From Cristatella mucedo (Eukaryota; Bryozoa; Phylactolaemata; Cristatellidae), in contig WPIO01000013.1 in NCBI GenBank assembly GCA_009760855.2, forward strand, positions 1,400,001 through 1,464,000: a stretch of DNA of 64,000 nt, written 5' to 3'. Shown piece after piece: positions 44,180 through 56,734 of the stretch (positions within the stretch are counted from its first letter, which is position 1; each line of letters begins with the position of its first letter). Below the pieces are notes generated by a model. The model did no database searches and had not been told where the DNA came from. It was given only the letters and a program-made list of their open reading frames with translations. The position numbers and the translations under genes were made by a program.

Positions 44180-45040
44180 ACCATACGAGCTACTCTAGTT
44201 CAGCTTGATGCCGACTCCCCAGCACACATCAGCTAACCGGAAGACTTCTGCAGACCAAAAGCTGAAATGGCACCGTCAAAGGGGTAAAGAAAAGTTGTCT
44301 ATGAGCTCGCAAGCAACCGAGTTTTCTTCGACAGAAACGAGTTTTCAAGAAGGGGCTATTGCGATGCCTCGCGATCACGTCCTTCGTGACTGGCCAATGG
44401 CTTGGAACTGGAGATCGCCTATGAGATGGCCGTGATGGCTTTTTAGCAGAACAGTATTTATTCACGCAATTTTTTTTAACCGACGTACGTCTGTACGACA
44501 TCCGTTCAGGCCCGTACAAAGCAGGTCTCTTTGGGCGACGGTCTGCCGGTCGCCTAGTTGTTTCGCTGAGCGCTAGCTGTTGTAAGCTTGCAGTGATTCC
44601 GCCTGAAGTTTCCTGCTGTTCCAACCGAAATACACAGGCAATACGCTTTCGCAAGCAGGGCTTAGCTGATTGACGAATTTAGAGTGCTCGGTCGTAACCC
44701 ATAACCCAGAGGTCAGCAAAGGTTTCAGACCACTAGGCCATTTCAGGAGGTCAAGAAGGCACACTGGGCCAGATGAAACCGCGCCCACTCCTCTTGCCCG
44801 CCGGAGTGGGCGTGGCCAGATGAACAAGCAAACAAAAACCCACAATTGACGAACACACACGTACGGCAGTTATAGGGGTAGACATTTATCACCCCAACCC
44901 GGTCATGCGCTTCTTTTCATACAAGCGCCTGACGTCAGTTCTAAAAATAAACACGCACAACAGTTTGAACTGCAACTAGCAGTAATGAAGGGGAACAAAA
45001 CCGCGACAATTCAATTACTAACTATTTGATCGGGCTTTTT
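44180..45040. other. No gene recognised; a tRNA-like patch
   Basis: Open frames on the minus strand (44229-44654, 44573-44860) match no known family. On the minus strand at 44680-44760, TGGCCTAGTGGTCTGAAAC and GGGTTATGGGTTACGACC look like the A and B boxes of another tRNA-derived repeat, weakly supported. Confidence 0.35.
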
Positions 45041-45044
45041 TTGC

Positions 45045-45122
45045 AACAAATGTAAAGCGCCTAGAAAGAGATTGAATTCTCTCCAGGGCGCTATATCAAA
45101 TTATTATTATTGTAATTATTAA
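45045..45122 (+). mobile_element. LINE family A solo 3' tail
   Basis: Sense tail: ACAAATGTAAAGCGCCTAGA, AAGAGATTGAATTCTCTCCA, GGGCGCTATATCAAATTATT, then ATT repeats. Confidence 0.88.
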
Positions 45123-45600
45123 TTAGGCCGGATCTAACAAAAAACAACTAGGGTGGCGTTGGGCCGGACTGCAGTGCTAGCTAGGGCCTATCTGGCACAA
45201 AGGCCGGATTTTGCCAACCTTTGCGTTCCCATTTTGTGGCGCAAATCCGTGACGGCTAAGGGCTGCCACCGCTAGCCGTGCTCAAAGCAAAGTCGCAGCT
45301 ATAAAATTATACTGCGAAACTCGCAAATCAAAATTAAGCGAAATAACAGTTAGATCTCAACTCAAAGTAAAAAGTGGCCTGGAGACGGCTCGTGCTTCGA
45401 AAACTCTTTAGTTGGGATACTCGTAAGTCAAGGTACCTCTTTAGTGAAGGGAGGAAAACTGCAACAACTCAATTAGGCCGGATCCATCAATAAATAACTA
45501 GGGGGCCGCTAGGCCGGACTGGAGCACTAGCTAGGCCGGATCTGGCCTAAAGGCTGAAGTTTGCCGACCTCTGCCCTAACCCTTAACCCCGCGTTCCAAG
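45123..45600. repeat. Two copies of a hAT-like repeat end
   Basis: 45123-45230 and 45474-45590 share TTAGGCCGGATC, AACTAGGG...GGCCGGACT, CTAGCTAGG and GGATCTGGC...AAAGGC. The second ends GCCGACCTCTGCCCTAAC. The wording recalls hAT-type element ends seen in many animals (GGCCGGATCTGGCC...TTTGCC..CC.CTG). This is a similarity from memory, not a proof. Confidence 0.45.
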
Positions 45601-45619
45601 CGTCAGGTCAATAACAATT

Positions 45620-46640
45620 GCACGTATCATGCCACTACCTATCTGAACTAGCAAGAGTAACGCGGAACGCAGATAAAACTATTATGTGCAGACGAATCTC
45701 TGCACTGCAGTGGCTTAAGCACTACATCAGTTGGGGATTTCCGAGCGTAGATGTCAATGGCCAACGGTCATTGGGCGAGTCTTTAAAGTATGGGGTACTC
45801 CAAAGATTTCTTTTCGGTCAATTTATTTTCATCCCCAATACACTCCCTCGGCTTTCACTTTTATGCAGATGAAACACAGCCGTATCTGCTCTTTGATCCC
45901 TCCCTGCTTCCAGCCAGTCAAACTCGAAAACTTTTGCTCGCTATGCTAAAGCAAACTTCGCTGCTGTGGTTAAACCTAATGCCACCCAGAAACTCGGAGA
46001 ACTAATTCTCGAAATGGGCTCGGCCAGAAAATCTCCGGTAATATATTTGCGAAATCTGGGTATATTGTTCGAAAATGACCTTTAAGTAAATGACCACATC
46101 AGCTCTACAGTCAATTCGGCGTACTTTCAGCTACGCAGTGTTTACAAATTGTAGGTTTAATTTATTAAGGATGCCGTGGCCCGGGTTGCCCGGCCATGCA
46201 TTTTTGACATCTCTCCGACACCTCTGTAACTAGCTACTTGCAGGTTTCTGTGATTTCGCTATAGGAAGCTCGCAGTCGGTGAACAAATCAGCAGCTACTT
46301 ATCTGTCGTGAGTATCATAACTACTGCACCCACCCGTCATACTTCCATCGACTTGCACTGGCTCCTGCTCATCATGCAGCGTATCGAATTCAAGATTCTT
46401 TCATTTATGTTTGATCCATTTATTTCTCGTACTTCCTATCGGAAGAACGTTCTCATTATGCCCGCTCTTCAGACTCAAGTCGCTTTGCTGTGCCTCTTAA
46501 CAACTTCAGTTCTTTAGAGAATGTGCCTAAAGGGCAATCGTGAAATGTGAAACCCCCATGTCATCCTCTATCATTATGATATTATTATTATTATTGTTAT
46601 TATATTATGATATTATGATATGATTTAAAAAGCCCATCGG
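45620..46640 (+). mobile_element. LINE family A relative, old
   Basis: Sense RT remnants: LKYGVLQRFLFGQFIFIPNT (GVPQGSVLGP.LF), GFHFYADETQPYLLF, and MGSARKSPVIYLRNLGILFE followed by DHISSTVNSAYFQL. It ends in an ATT-rich run at 46572-46620. The frame is broken repeatedly. Confidence 0.7.
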
Positions 46641-46937
46641 ATTCCTCAAAGTGTGTGCACGCCACATTTATGAATCGTCCTCTATGCGCGTATGCTCACT
46701 GAACACTAACACGAATCCTTTCCAAAACAGTTGAGCCGCCTAGACAGAATTAGCTCTCTTCGACACTATATAGTTTGCTATTGCGACACTGCTGTTAGGG
46801 TACCACAGACGCAAGCACGCCCCTGGTACGTAGGCCAGGGGTAAGGTGCTTAAACTTCATGATTCAGATCAGGGTTGGGGTTCTGCAGCAGGCATTCTTT
46901 TATCGCTTACTGAAAGCAGGGTGACAGCCGCTATGGC

Positions 46938-47185
46938 GCCGTGATGGAACACTAGGTAAGGCGGTTGCTTTCACGACCTCGGTCCCGAAGTCGTGGGTTC
47001 GATTCGTGCGGCGGGCGATCCTTTATCGCCACTGCAAGCGGTGGTAATGATAATAATAATAATGCACTTGATAAAGCGCCCCCAGAGAACTCAATCTCTC
47101 TCTAGGCGCTTTACATTTGCTGAGTGATAGCAGTAAAGGCTCTTCTGTCGCTATACAAAAAGAGGCTGTTAATCAGTTAGGATTT
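46938..47185 (+). mobile_element. SINE A with inserted LINE A tail (left arm)
   Basis: SINE head GCCGTGATGGAACACTAGGT and GGGTTCGATTCGTG, core CACTGCAAGCGGTGG. Then an antisense LINE A tail (about 47046-47122) is inserted, and the SINE resumes at GTGATAGCAGTAAAGGCTC. A second SINE A 3' fragment follows at 47200-47246. Confidence 0.9.
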
Positions 47186-47420
47186 ATTTATTTTATTTAT
47201 TAAGGCTCTTCTGCTGCTATACAAACGAGTCTATTTGATCAGCTAACCTGCACGATGCTCCAGAACAGCAAGCTCAGTGCCCGCTTGACTTTCGGCGTCT
47301 GCGTTCACAACTAGTTCCAAGGATGTGGCAACCTCATGATGGCCTGGGTAAAGTGAAGGTTAGCTGATCAAATAGACTCGTTTGTATAGCAGCAGAAGAG
47401 CCTTAATAAATAAAATAAAT

Positions 47421-47668
47421 AAATCCTAACTGATTAACAGCCTCTTTTTGTATAGCGACAGAAGAGCCTTTACTGCTATCACTCAGCAAATGTAAAGCGC
47501 CTAGAGAGAGATTGAGTTCTCTGGGGGCGCTTTATCAAGTGCATTATTATTATTATCATTACCACCGCTTGCAGTGGCGATAAAGGATCGCCCGCCGCAC
47601 GAATCGAACCCACGACTTCGGGACCGAGGTCGTGAAAGCAACCGCCTTACCTAGTGTTCCATCACGGC
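47421..47668 (-). mobile_element. SINE A with inserted LINE A tail (right arm)
   Basis: The mirror image of the left-arm element, base for base where compared, with the LINE A tail now in sense (GTAAAGCGCCTAGAGAGAGA). Confidence 0.9.
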
Positions 47669-47949
47669 GCCATAGCGGCTGTCACCCTGCTTTCAGTAAG
47701 CGATAAAAGAATGCCTGCTGCAGAACCCCAACCCTGATCTGAATCATGAAGTTTAAGCACCTTACCCCTGGCCTACGTACCAGGGGCGTGCTTGCGTCTG
47801 TGGTACCCTAACAGCAGTGTCGCAATAGCAAACTATATAGTGTCGAAGAGAGCTAATTCTGTCTAGGCGGCTCAACTGTTTTGGAAAGGATTCGTGTTAG
47901 TGTGCATGCTCTTTGGTTGCCCGGCTTAGAATAGGCTTCAACTTTTTAG

Positions 47950-49082
47950 AACGCAGCGTTCAAGCACTTGCCGACCAGATTTTACTAGGTCATCTAGCTA
48001 CCCTGCTCAACAAGTCTCTCTCAAAAATGAGTGGCTCGGCCGAAAGGCTTTCAGCCTTCTTCACTGGAAAAATTTTGCACATTCGTGCCTCCATAAAGCC
48101 CCCTCCGACTAAGGCAAGCAATTGCTGAATCGCAACCTGTGACCTTCATTAAAAGATTTTTTGAGGTTTTCACATACGATGTGGATATATTAATAAAGTC
48201 TATCGAAAAGAGCTCGTCTCCTGGAGACCCTATACCATCATCTCAATGGTCTTCACTGGCAGACCAACTTAGCCCAGCCATGGCTGAGCTTTTTAATGCT
48301 TCTCTGGAAAAAGAGGTTGTACCCAAGCCATTCGACTCGGCAATTGTTAGACCAATGATTCTTTCTTTTATGTCAAAAGATTCCTAAAAATTGTCGCTAA
48401 GCAGCTGGTAGCATTGAAAAGAATAAAATTTCATAAAGGTTTCAATCGGAGTTTCAGCTGCAGCACTCCACAGCACCTGCTATTTTCCGTGCAACCAATG
48501 ACATCCTATGCAGCAACGATTACGCGGAATGTCGCTGCCCCTAGCGCTTCTGGATCTATCGGCTGTTTTCGACGCCACTGATCACAAAATCCTACTTGAG
48601 TGATTGAGAGCAATGATCGGTCAGGAAGATTAGAAGCTGTCTCCCACAGTGGCGTGTAAAAAAATTAACTAGCTCTTTAGTTCTGTCTCGGCTTGATTAT
48701 TGTAATTCCCTTTTGGCTGGGCTACCAAAGAAAGCTATAATGCCACTACAGCGGACTATGAATATGGCTGCAAGGCTGTTTCTTTCTTACGCAACGACAT
48801 CTACTCTCCAACTGCCGACTATGGCACATCTTTTTCAGCGGTCCTGAACTGCTACTTCTATGCTACTCACTACCTCAACTGCTCTCCTAACTCTGCTATG
48901 CTTCCCACTTTCTCTTTGTTGCGTGTGACGAAGTCTGTTGGCTACCGAATGCGTACCGAAAGCCGCTTAGGCTGTGAGTGCGCTATACAAAACTCTCCTG
49001 CGTAACGCCCACATGGTCTTTATGACTTTGTGGAGTTACTGACGGAGATACATTACATTACATTACATTACATTACATTACA
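47950..49082 (+). mobile_element. LINE family B copy
   Basis: Starts near ERSVQALADQI and continues with SAERLSAFFTGKILHIRASI, matching the main copy's SAENFSAFFTEKIVHIRASI. Next come AMAELFNASLEKEVVPKPFD (RT N-terminal region), part of the finger domain, an internal deletion at about 48620-48790, and the C-terminal region SPTADYGT. It ends in an (ACATT)n run of about 30 bp at 49053-49082. Non-functional. Confidence 0.85.
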
Positions 49083-50400
49083 AGATGAAGCGCTGCCATA
49101 GTTTAGATCGTACCTGTCCGATCGTGTTCAATCCGTGTCATGTTGGATTAGGTCTCATCCACGAGACCAGTCACTTGAGGAGCCCCTCGAGGGTCTGTCC
49201 TCGGTCCTTTGCTGTTCTCCATTTATGCTCAAACTATGGGAGGTTACTAAGGCAATGGAATAGGATATCACTTTTATGCTGACGATACTCAGCTTTATTT
49301 GTCATTTAAACCGTCAAAAAACTAAACAGCGATGCAACGGAACTACTACTCATAGGACAAAAAAAAATCCTAGCTGATTAAACCGCCTCTTTTTGTATAG
49401 CGACAGAAGAGCCTTTACGGCTATCACCACCGCTTGCAGTGGCGATAAAGAATCGCCCACTGCAGGAATCGAACCCACGACCTCGGGACCAAGGTCGTGA
49501 AAGCAACCACCTTACCTAGTGTGCCATCACGGCTCACCAACCCAAGCATGTGGCTGCACTGGAAGGCTCAGCTCTTCTAATAGGTGATGCTGTTGCTCGA
49601 CCATCACCACGTGCTCGGAATTTAGGTGTTGTCTTCGACAGCTGCCTAAATTTTGAAGGCTTCGTTAAGAAGGCTGCTTCCACAGCTAGCCATCACGTCC
49701 GACCTCTATATTAGATTAGGAACTGTCTTCCACAGTGGCTGAAGAATTAAGAATAAAGAATAAGACTAGCTTCTTAGTTCCATCTCAGCTGTGTTGTTGT
49801 AAATCCCTTTTGGCTGGGCTACGAAAAAAAACCCTTTGGCTACTGCAGCTGGTGATGAATGTGACTGCATAGCTAGTTTACAAGTCCCAGAGGTTTGTCT
49901 ACGTGTCTCCATTGCTGAAAGAGCTTGGACGGCTGCAGGTTGATCAGCGGATAAGGAGCAAAGTTCGTACACTGACCCTCAAGGCCCGCCACGGCTGGGC
50001 TTATTCATATCTGAACTGCTGCACCAGTTTCAGCCTCCACATGCCCCCAGGTCCTGTATAGAAGATCAATCAGCTGCTCCATTCCTCCGCTTAAAGACCG
50101 TTGGCGACAGAAACTTTAGCTCTGCAGATCATAGATTGTGGAACTCACTTCCACGATTCTTACGCAAAGATGACTATTTTTCCTACTGCCGACAATGAAA
50201 TCTTTTTCAGCGGTCCTGAGCTGCTACTTCTATACTACTCACTACCTCAACTGCTCTCTTTACTCTGCTATGCCTCCCAATTTCTTTGTTGCGTGAGATG
50301 AGGTCTGTTGGCTACCAAATGCGTAGCGAAAGCCGCTTAGGCCGTGAGTGCGCTATACAAAACTCTCTTGCATAACAACCAGTCTTTGTGGAGTAAGTCA
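49083..50400 (+). mobile_element. LINE family B copy interrupted by SINE A
   Basis: Begins within the RT and encodes an intact YADD (TATGCTGACGATACTCAG, about 49275-49292). An antisense SINE A lies at 49369-49540. The copy continues with the C-terminal blocks and 3' end (GCGCTATACAAAACTCTCTT). Stops are frequent. Confidence 0.85.
49369..49540 (-). mobile_element. SINE A copy, intact
   Basis: TAGCTGATTAAACCGCCTCT, TTGTATAGCGACAGAAGAGC, ACCGCTTGCAGTGGCGATAA, GGAATCGAACCCACGACCTC and CTAGTGTGCCATCACGGCTC. One of the cleanest copies in the window. Confidence 0.93.
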
Positions 50401-50885
50401 ACAATTTAAATCTTCGTTAGGACTCCTTTAAAATGAGGTCTGTCAGGAAATATCCCATATACGTGAAAGTAATCGCTAAAAATCGACCGGGAAGCGAAAC
50501 ATATCTAGTTCTCTACACCGAACCAGATATTGCTGCTATAGCGGCACTGCTGTATCAGCTTTTCGGGCATTAATACTGCAGAAGGTTGCTTCACCAGTAA
50601 TATTTGTCAAGCAACTATACGAAATTGCATGCAGCCTGCGCTTTTTCTGTTCAAATATAGCCCTTTTAACGCTATATGCTACAGACCCAATAGCTTTTAA
50701 CTGCTAAGAACCAAAGAGCCTAGGTGCCAGTTATATACGGCACCACAACCGAACCCTCCCAGTGCTACTCTCACAAAATTACCTTGATTCCCTACACATG
50801 TAGCATAAATTAAGGCAAGCGCAATAAGCTATGTTGCTCGTAACTTATGAGACTTTTAGCAGTCAGGACAACTCTTAGTCGCCAA
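50401..50885. other. Intergenic, downstream of H2B
   Basis: AT-rich sequence between the LINE and the H2B 3' end. Nothing else was recognised. Confidence 0.5.
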
Positions 50886-50890
50886 TTGGT

Positions 50891-50906
50891 GGCCCTAAAA
50901 AGGGCC
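50891..50906 (-). terminator. Histone 3' stem-loop, H2B
   Basis: On the minus strand GGCCCT-TTTT-AGGGCC followed by ACCA, 28 bp past the stop codon. The usual metazoan loop is UUUC; here it is UUUU. A purine-rich element AAGAGTT follows about 15 bp downstream, as expected for the U7 snRNA binding site (HDE). Confidence 0.93.
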
Positions 50907-50933
50907 GGTCAGTGATACTAGCTTTCCGGAAGT

Positions 50934-51557
<624 letters not shown>

Positions 51558-51950
51558 ATGACAGGTCGTGGTAAAGGTGGCAAGGCGGCAGGCAAGTCCA
51601 AGTCGAGGTCGTCGCGCGCCGGATTGCAGTTTCCGGTAGGCAGGATCCACAGGCTGCTGCGCAAGGGCAACTACGCGGAGCGCGTGGGAGCCGGCGCGCC
51701 CGTCTACCTGGCGGCCGTGATGGAGTATCTGGCGGCCGAGGTGCTGGAGCTGGCCGGCAATGCGGCGCGCGACAACAAGAAGACGAGAATCGTGCCGCGC
51801 CACCTGCAGCTGGCTGTGCGCAACGACGAAGAGCTGAACAAGCTGCTGGCGGGCGTGACGATAGCGCAGGGCGGTGTGCTGCCCAACATCCAGGCCGTGC
51901 TGCTGCCCAAGAAGTCGGACAAGCCGGCGGCAGCTGCCAAGTCTGCTTAA
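51558..51950 (+). CDS. H2A: Histone H2A
   Basis: A 130-residue canonical H2A. The tail is [20 protein letters not shown], and the fold includes [20 protein letters not shown], the acidic patch region [19 protein letters not shown], and the docking domain [20 protein letters not shown]. The C-terminus [13 protein letters not shown] has no SQ(E/D) motif, so this is not H2A.X. I chose the MTGRGK start at 51558; the open frame extends upstream through the TATA box and cannot be coding there. Intronless, paired with H2B, ends at a histone stem-loop. Confidence 0.99.
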   Translation: MTGRGKGGKAAGKSKSRSSRAGLQFPVGRIHRLLRKGNYAERVGAGAPVYLAAVMEYLAAEVLELAGNAARDNKKTRIVPRHLQLAVRNDEELNKLLAGVTIAQGGVLPNIQAVLLPKKSDKPAAAAKSA

Positions 51951-51976
51951 AATGAGCCGTTGCCTCCTTATGAAAC

Positions 51977-51992
51977 GGTCCTTTTCAGGACC
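51977..51992 (+). terminator. Histone 3' stem-loop, H2A
   Basis: GGTCCT-TTTC-AGGACC then ACCA, 26 bp after the stop. It has the standard loop. TTTTAAGAGTA about 12 bp downstream is the likely HDE. Confidence 0.97.
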
Positions 51993-52189
51993 ACCAATCG
52001 TGTTTTAAGAGTACCTTGTTTTCTACACAACACTTCGAGCGCTGTCGTATAGATACTGATCACTAGGTTATGATACCTAGGAAGATAAGCTGGGTATAAT
52101 ATTACACCGTTTGTTTGTAACGACGCTAGTGACGCCATGCTGCCATGAAACCGTGATACCGAAAATGCTGCCGTGAAACCGAGGATGCT

Positions 52190-52290
52190 AATACGGCACG
52201 CTAGCTAGCTACGGTGGTTGCTTTTCCCGACCGCGTTCCGGTCATTGATTAAAATCCGCTGCCACCGCGAGCGGTGGTGATAGCCTGATG

Positions 52291-52373
<83 letters not shown>

Positions 52374-52440
52374 CCCTATGGTGATAGCCCGTTACTGCTC
52401 TTCTGTCGTGCAAGAGGCTCTTAACTCAGCTAGTATTTTT
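52190..52440 (+). mobile_element. SINE A copy expanded by (TA)n
   Basis: ACGGTGGTTGCTTTTCCCGA (head), the core CCACCGCGAGCGGTGGTGAT and the tail CTCTTCTGTCGTGCAAGAGG. A TA run of about 79 bp (52294-52372) sits in the middle, flanked by a repeated GGTGATAGCC, so the TA tract grew within the SINE with a small duplication. Confidence 0.7.
52294..52372. repeat. (TA)n microsatellite
   Basis: Pure TA repeat, 79 bp, inside a SINE A copy. Confidence 0.98.
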
Positions 52441-52515
52441 TTATAGATGGGCGAGCAAGAGTGCTCGAATTGCATTAGAACAGCTGCCATTATTTTCTTA
52501 TTCTACTAGAAACCG

Positions 52516-52675
52516 GTCTACACTTAGAAGGTAAGATGCTTGCTCTTAATGACCGAGGTCGTGGGTTCGAATCCTGCACTTACACGATCCTTAATTGCCA
52601 GCTGCAAAAAGTGGTGCTAGCCGGTAAGGCTCTTCTGGCGCTATATAAATGAGGCTGTTTAATCAGCAACATTTT
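52516..52675 (+). mobile_element. SINE A copy
   Basis: AAGGTAAGATGCTTGCTC, GGTCGTGGGTTCGAATCCTG (B box), CACGATCCTTAATTGCCAGC, GGCTCTTCTGGCGCTATATA and GAGGCTGTTTAATCAGC. Confidence 0.88.
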
Positions 52676-52843
52676 TCTTAAGTTGTTAACTCAGTGCTGT
52701 ATGCTCTCCTTTTTCAGAACCTCAAACATAGGTCTCGATAATTTCGTTCTTACAAATCCATAAATGACGTGCAGTCGACCAGTTGTAGATGCTACAAGTT
52801 GTGCTACGCGACTACATTAGTAGGTATAGTATTGTAGTTAGCT

Positions 52844-53030
52844 TATGGTGAGCCGTCATGGCCCACTAGAAAGGCAGTTTCTTTTAACGAAACTGCTCTC
52901 GAGGTCGTGGATACGAATCCTGTGGTGGGCGATCTCCTGTATTGCAGCTGCAAGCTGTGGTGATAGCCTTATGGGCTATTCTGCCGCTATACGAAAGAGG
53001 CTGCTAAATCAGCTGATTATTTCTTTTATG
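52844..53030 (+). mobile_element. SINE A copy
   Basis: GGTGAGCCGTCATGGCCCAC (A box side), GTCGTGGATACGAATCCTGT (B box), GCTGCAAGCTGTGGTGATAG and GCCGCTATACGAAAGAGGCT. The head has a small internal repeat (GCAGTTTC... and GAAACTGC) forming a hairpin. Confidence 0.88.
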
Positions 53031-53335
53031 ACCACTCAACTCAACTGCTATAGTGAGATGGTGATGTATGCTTAAACTAATGTGGCTCACACAGTACCTT
53101 AGAATGACTGCCATTACTAGGCGGTTGTTAAGATAGTTTGCATGTATTAGCAACGTGTAAACAGAAGCTAAACCTGCAAATGCTTCTCGCAGCATTCGCT
53201 GGAGTCAAGCTAATTGTTCCTGGTGTTCTTTTGCCACTGCAGTATGAACATTAAGCAGTTGACCTACTTTATCAATTAAAAGTGAAAGTGCCTAAAAAGA
53301 GATGTACTCACTTGTCACACACTATCCAATTACTG

Positions 53336-53500
53336 GCTTATTGAACAGCCTCTTATTTAGCGACAGAAGAGCCTCGTAGGCCTATCACCACCACATGCAG
53401 CAGCGATAAATAATCAAGTCATCACAAGATGCCAACCCACGACCCCGGGACCGAGGTCGTGAAGGCAACCGCCTTACCTATTGTGCTATCAAAGCTAACC
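53336..53500 (-). mobile_element. SINE A copy
   Basis: CTTATTGAACAGCCTCTTAT, AGCGACAGAAGAGCC, CAACCCACGACCCCGGGACC and TTACCTATTGTGCTATCAAA in antisense order. Confidence 0.85.
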
Positions 53501-53734
53501 AAATAGCCTCAGTGCCACGATTACTATTACCTCAAATAAGATACACAGGGATATGGCCAAGCCACAATCAGCCCCCCCCCAGCTGCCGACATTACTATCA
53601 GGGAGTGTTTAGGGAACCATGGCAGCACGACGAAAGCTTTCTAAAAAGACAAAACTGCACGAGAGTACAATAGCAGAACAGTGTCGTGCAAATACAACAA
53701 ACCGACGGCTGGACCTGGCACTCGGTCGAACGAA

Positions 53735-53870
53735 TGTCCAGCAGTTAAGGTGCTCGCCCCGACCAAGGTCTGGCTGAGGTTGTGAGCTCGATCCCCGAGG
53801 CATACGTGAAGCACCCGAATAGAGATTGAAGCTCTCTTGGAGCGCTGTACAAATGAATTATGTAATGTCA
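53735..53870 (+). mobile_element. SINE B copy
   Basis: Head GTCCAGCAGTTAAGGTGCTC and TGTGAGCTCGATCCCCGAGG. The tail AATAGAGATTGAAGCTCTCT then TGGAGCGCTGTACAAATGAA has the same stem design as the LINE A 3' hairpin. A partial head of the same type is at about 39815-39850. Confidence 0.65.
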
Positions 53871-54055
53871 CTGCTCATATCGCCATGCTTCTGGAAAGGG
53901 ATGGAACACTTTGTTTAAAAAGAATTCTGTTGGTGACGCCTGGAAATTTATCCTCACCAGTGGGACACAGGCTTATTGACGGAGTTTATTTAATGGCGTT
54001 ATTTAATTAGTAGATGTGTACTTATATATGTGTATGTAGCTCCTGACCTTCCTGC

Positions 54056-54920
54056 AATAGTAATAATAATAATAATTATTATTATAAAGTAGTTATAGTG
54101 CGCTCAGAGAACACGATCTCCTTCTAGGCACTTTGCATTTGCCGCAAAGAAGCAAATATAGAATGGTTAAAGGTTGCATGCGCAGTGACAAGCATAAAAT
54201 GGTTTGAGGTGACATGCCCTACGGTCAGCATGCAAATAGGGTTAGTGGTGGCATGCACAATGTCAGCACCCGTACACACAAAGGACGAACCACAAGGATC
54301 CACTAAATGCTGTGACAAATAGATGCGTTTTGAGTTGCTTTTTAAGTGTGGTCAAGTCAAAGGATGTCGTGATGCCAGCCGCAAGTGAGTTTCAGGCTTT
54401 GGCAGCATATGAACTCAAGGCAAGGGCTCCAAAAGGATTTGTGGTACGTATGCGGTATAGGTAAAAAATCAGATTACGAAAAATTGGTGGTATGATGCTT
54501 AGCCTGGTGGGGGAGTAGATATGATAGGCAGGCTTGAGGCGAAGAAAGGAGGGACCTAAAAGTGAGTGACAAAACCTTTCGAGGTCGAGGTGTTGCTTGA
54601 CTTGGAGACAGTGGAGGCCGGCGAAGAGTTATGACAAGTGGCAACTGCAATGCTCACGAAGGACAAGCCTAGCTGCAGTTTTGCACAAGCTGTCAGTTGC
54701 TGATTGCACGCGCCGGTGGGCCAGCAAGCAGTGAATTACACTGGTCAAGACGGGTCTTCACAAATCACGGACCAATCGAGTTCTTTGAGGACGCTTTATC
54801 AAGCATAATCGGTCTACACAAGCACGAACTTCAGTAATGTAATGTAGCTGAAAGCAGGCTAGGCTGTAGGGCAGATGTGGTTTAGGGTGATATTGTGAGT
54901 CACAACGTACATACGTAGTC
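54056..54920 (-). mobile_element. LINE family A copy, degraded
   Basis: Starts with an AAT/ATT-rich end, then TAGTGCGCTCAGAGAACACG and CTTCTAGGCACTTTGCATTT (antisense tail). The 3' UTR repeats, the antisense of the ORF C-terminal half and part of the RT end follow. Small indels break the frame throughout. A second, solo tail remnant lies at about 54985-55060 (GCATACCACTCAGAACTGAA). Confidence 0.85.
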
Positions 54921-55365
54921 GGATCAGCTTAATTGCCTGCGACCTGCATGTGTTCCTCAGTGCATCTGTTGACCCAGTGTGAACAGTAATACATTTGCAT
55001 ACCACTCAGAACTGAATCTATTTCTAGGCACTTACAGAAGGTGTATAGTAAGCGTTACTAAATGCCAAATTGGCCTAGCACTTACAAAGCACACGCTAGC
55101 AGTTATTAAACAAGCTTGATTCAACTTGTAATAGCTAGTTTGGCAGAGCCACCGCCGTCTTAGCAGGTAATAACATCAATGATATGTTGGTGAACGAATC
55201 ACAACTCTCTCTAATCGACGATGAGATCACGTTAACAAGAAACGCAAGTATTCAGTAATGATTATTCAGGGTTAACGTAATGCACGGTCTTAAGGATTAA
55301 TTGTAACAAGTATCCTTTTTAGAGGGCAAAATGCTTTCGACTCAAGACACTCTTATCGAGCTGGT

Positions 55366-55381
55366 GGTCCTAAGAAGGACC
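55366..55381 (-). terminator. Histone 3' stem-loop, H4
   Basis: On the minus strand GGTCCT-TCTT-AGGACC then ACCA, 25 bp after the stop. The loop UCUU departs from the common UUUC. GATAAGAGTGTCTTGAG follows as the likely HDE. Confidence 0.92.
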
Positions 55382-55405
55382 GTTTGTTGACGAAAAGCTA
55401 GCTGC

Positions 55406-56378
<973 letters not shown>

Positions 56379-56400
56379 GTACGTGAGGCTGTTAAGAAAA

Positions 56401-56416
56401 GGCCCTTTTCAGGGCC
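56401..56416 (+). terminator. Histone 3' stem-loop, H3
   Basis: GGCCCT-TTTC-AGGGCC then ACCA, 22 bp after the stop. TTTTTAAGAGTAA downstream is the likely HDE, the same wording as after H2A. Confidence 0.97.
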
Positions 56417-56419
56417 ACC

Positions 56420-56730
56420 ACTTTGTTTTTAAGAGTAATTTGGTTCGTTAGTTGATAGGATTGTACGAATGATGTAATGGGTGTATTAATGAATGGGCTA
56501 AATGAGCGTAGCAGGATAATTCCACAACTTACCTCCGTCGGTTAACGCCGTCATCTTGGCGGTGTATTCATGAGCTGAGCTCGGATATCCTTGCAAGAAA
56601 GCAAGTCCTAGGGATACGATTTGATTAGAATTTACCTGGATGCTGAGTCCGCTCTATCGATAGCTCGGCCTGTATGTCGACGGACTTCATACTCGTTCTG
56701 GAAATAGCTCACTTCCCAGATTTCAGTTTA
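56420..56730. other. Intergenic, downstream of H3
   Basis: No coding or repeat match beyond the HDE. Confidence 0.5.
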
Positions 56731-56734
56731 GTAT

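Larger units (their letters stand above)
46703..47903. repeat. Perfect inverted repeat: two 547-bp arms, 107-bp spacer
   Basis: The left arm 46703-47249 and right arm 47357-47903 have equal length, and wherever I compared them they are exact reverse complements. The spacer is 47250-47356. Each arm contains a unique block (46703-46937), a SINE A interrupted by an antisense LINE A tail, and the tail of another SINE A. Similarity stops sharply at both outer ends (GAACACTAAC versus GTTAGTGTGC). Confidence 0.95.

Noticed and set aside
49369-49540. A/B-box segments as functional tRNA genes
   Set aside because: The same head occurs in a dozen dispersed copies joined to a constant non-tRNA tail and does not fold as a full cloverleaf. 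These are SINEs.
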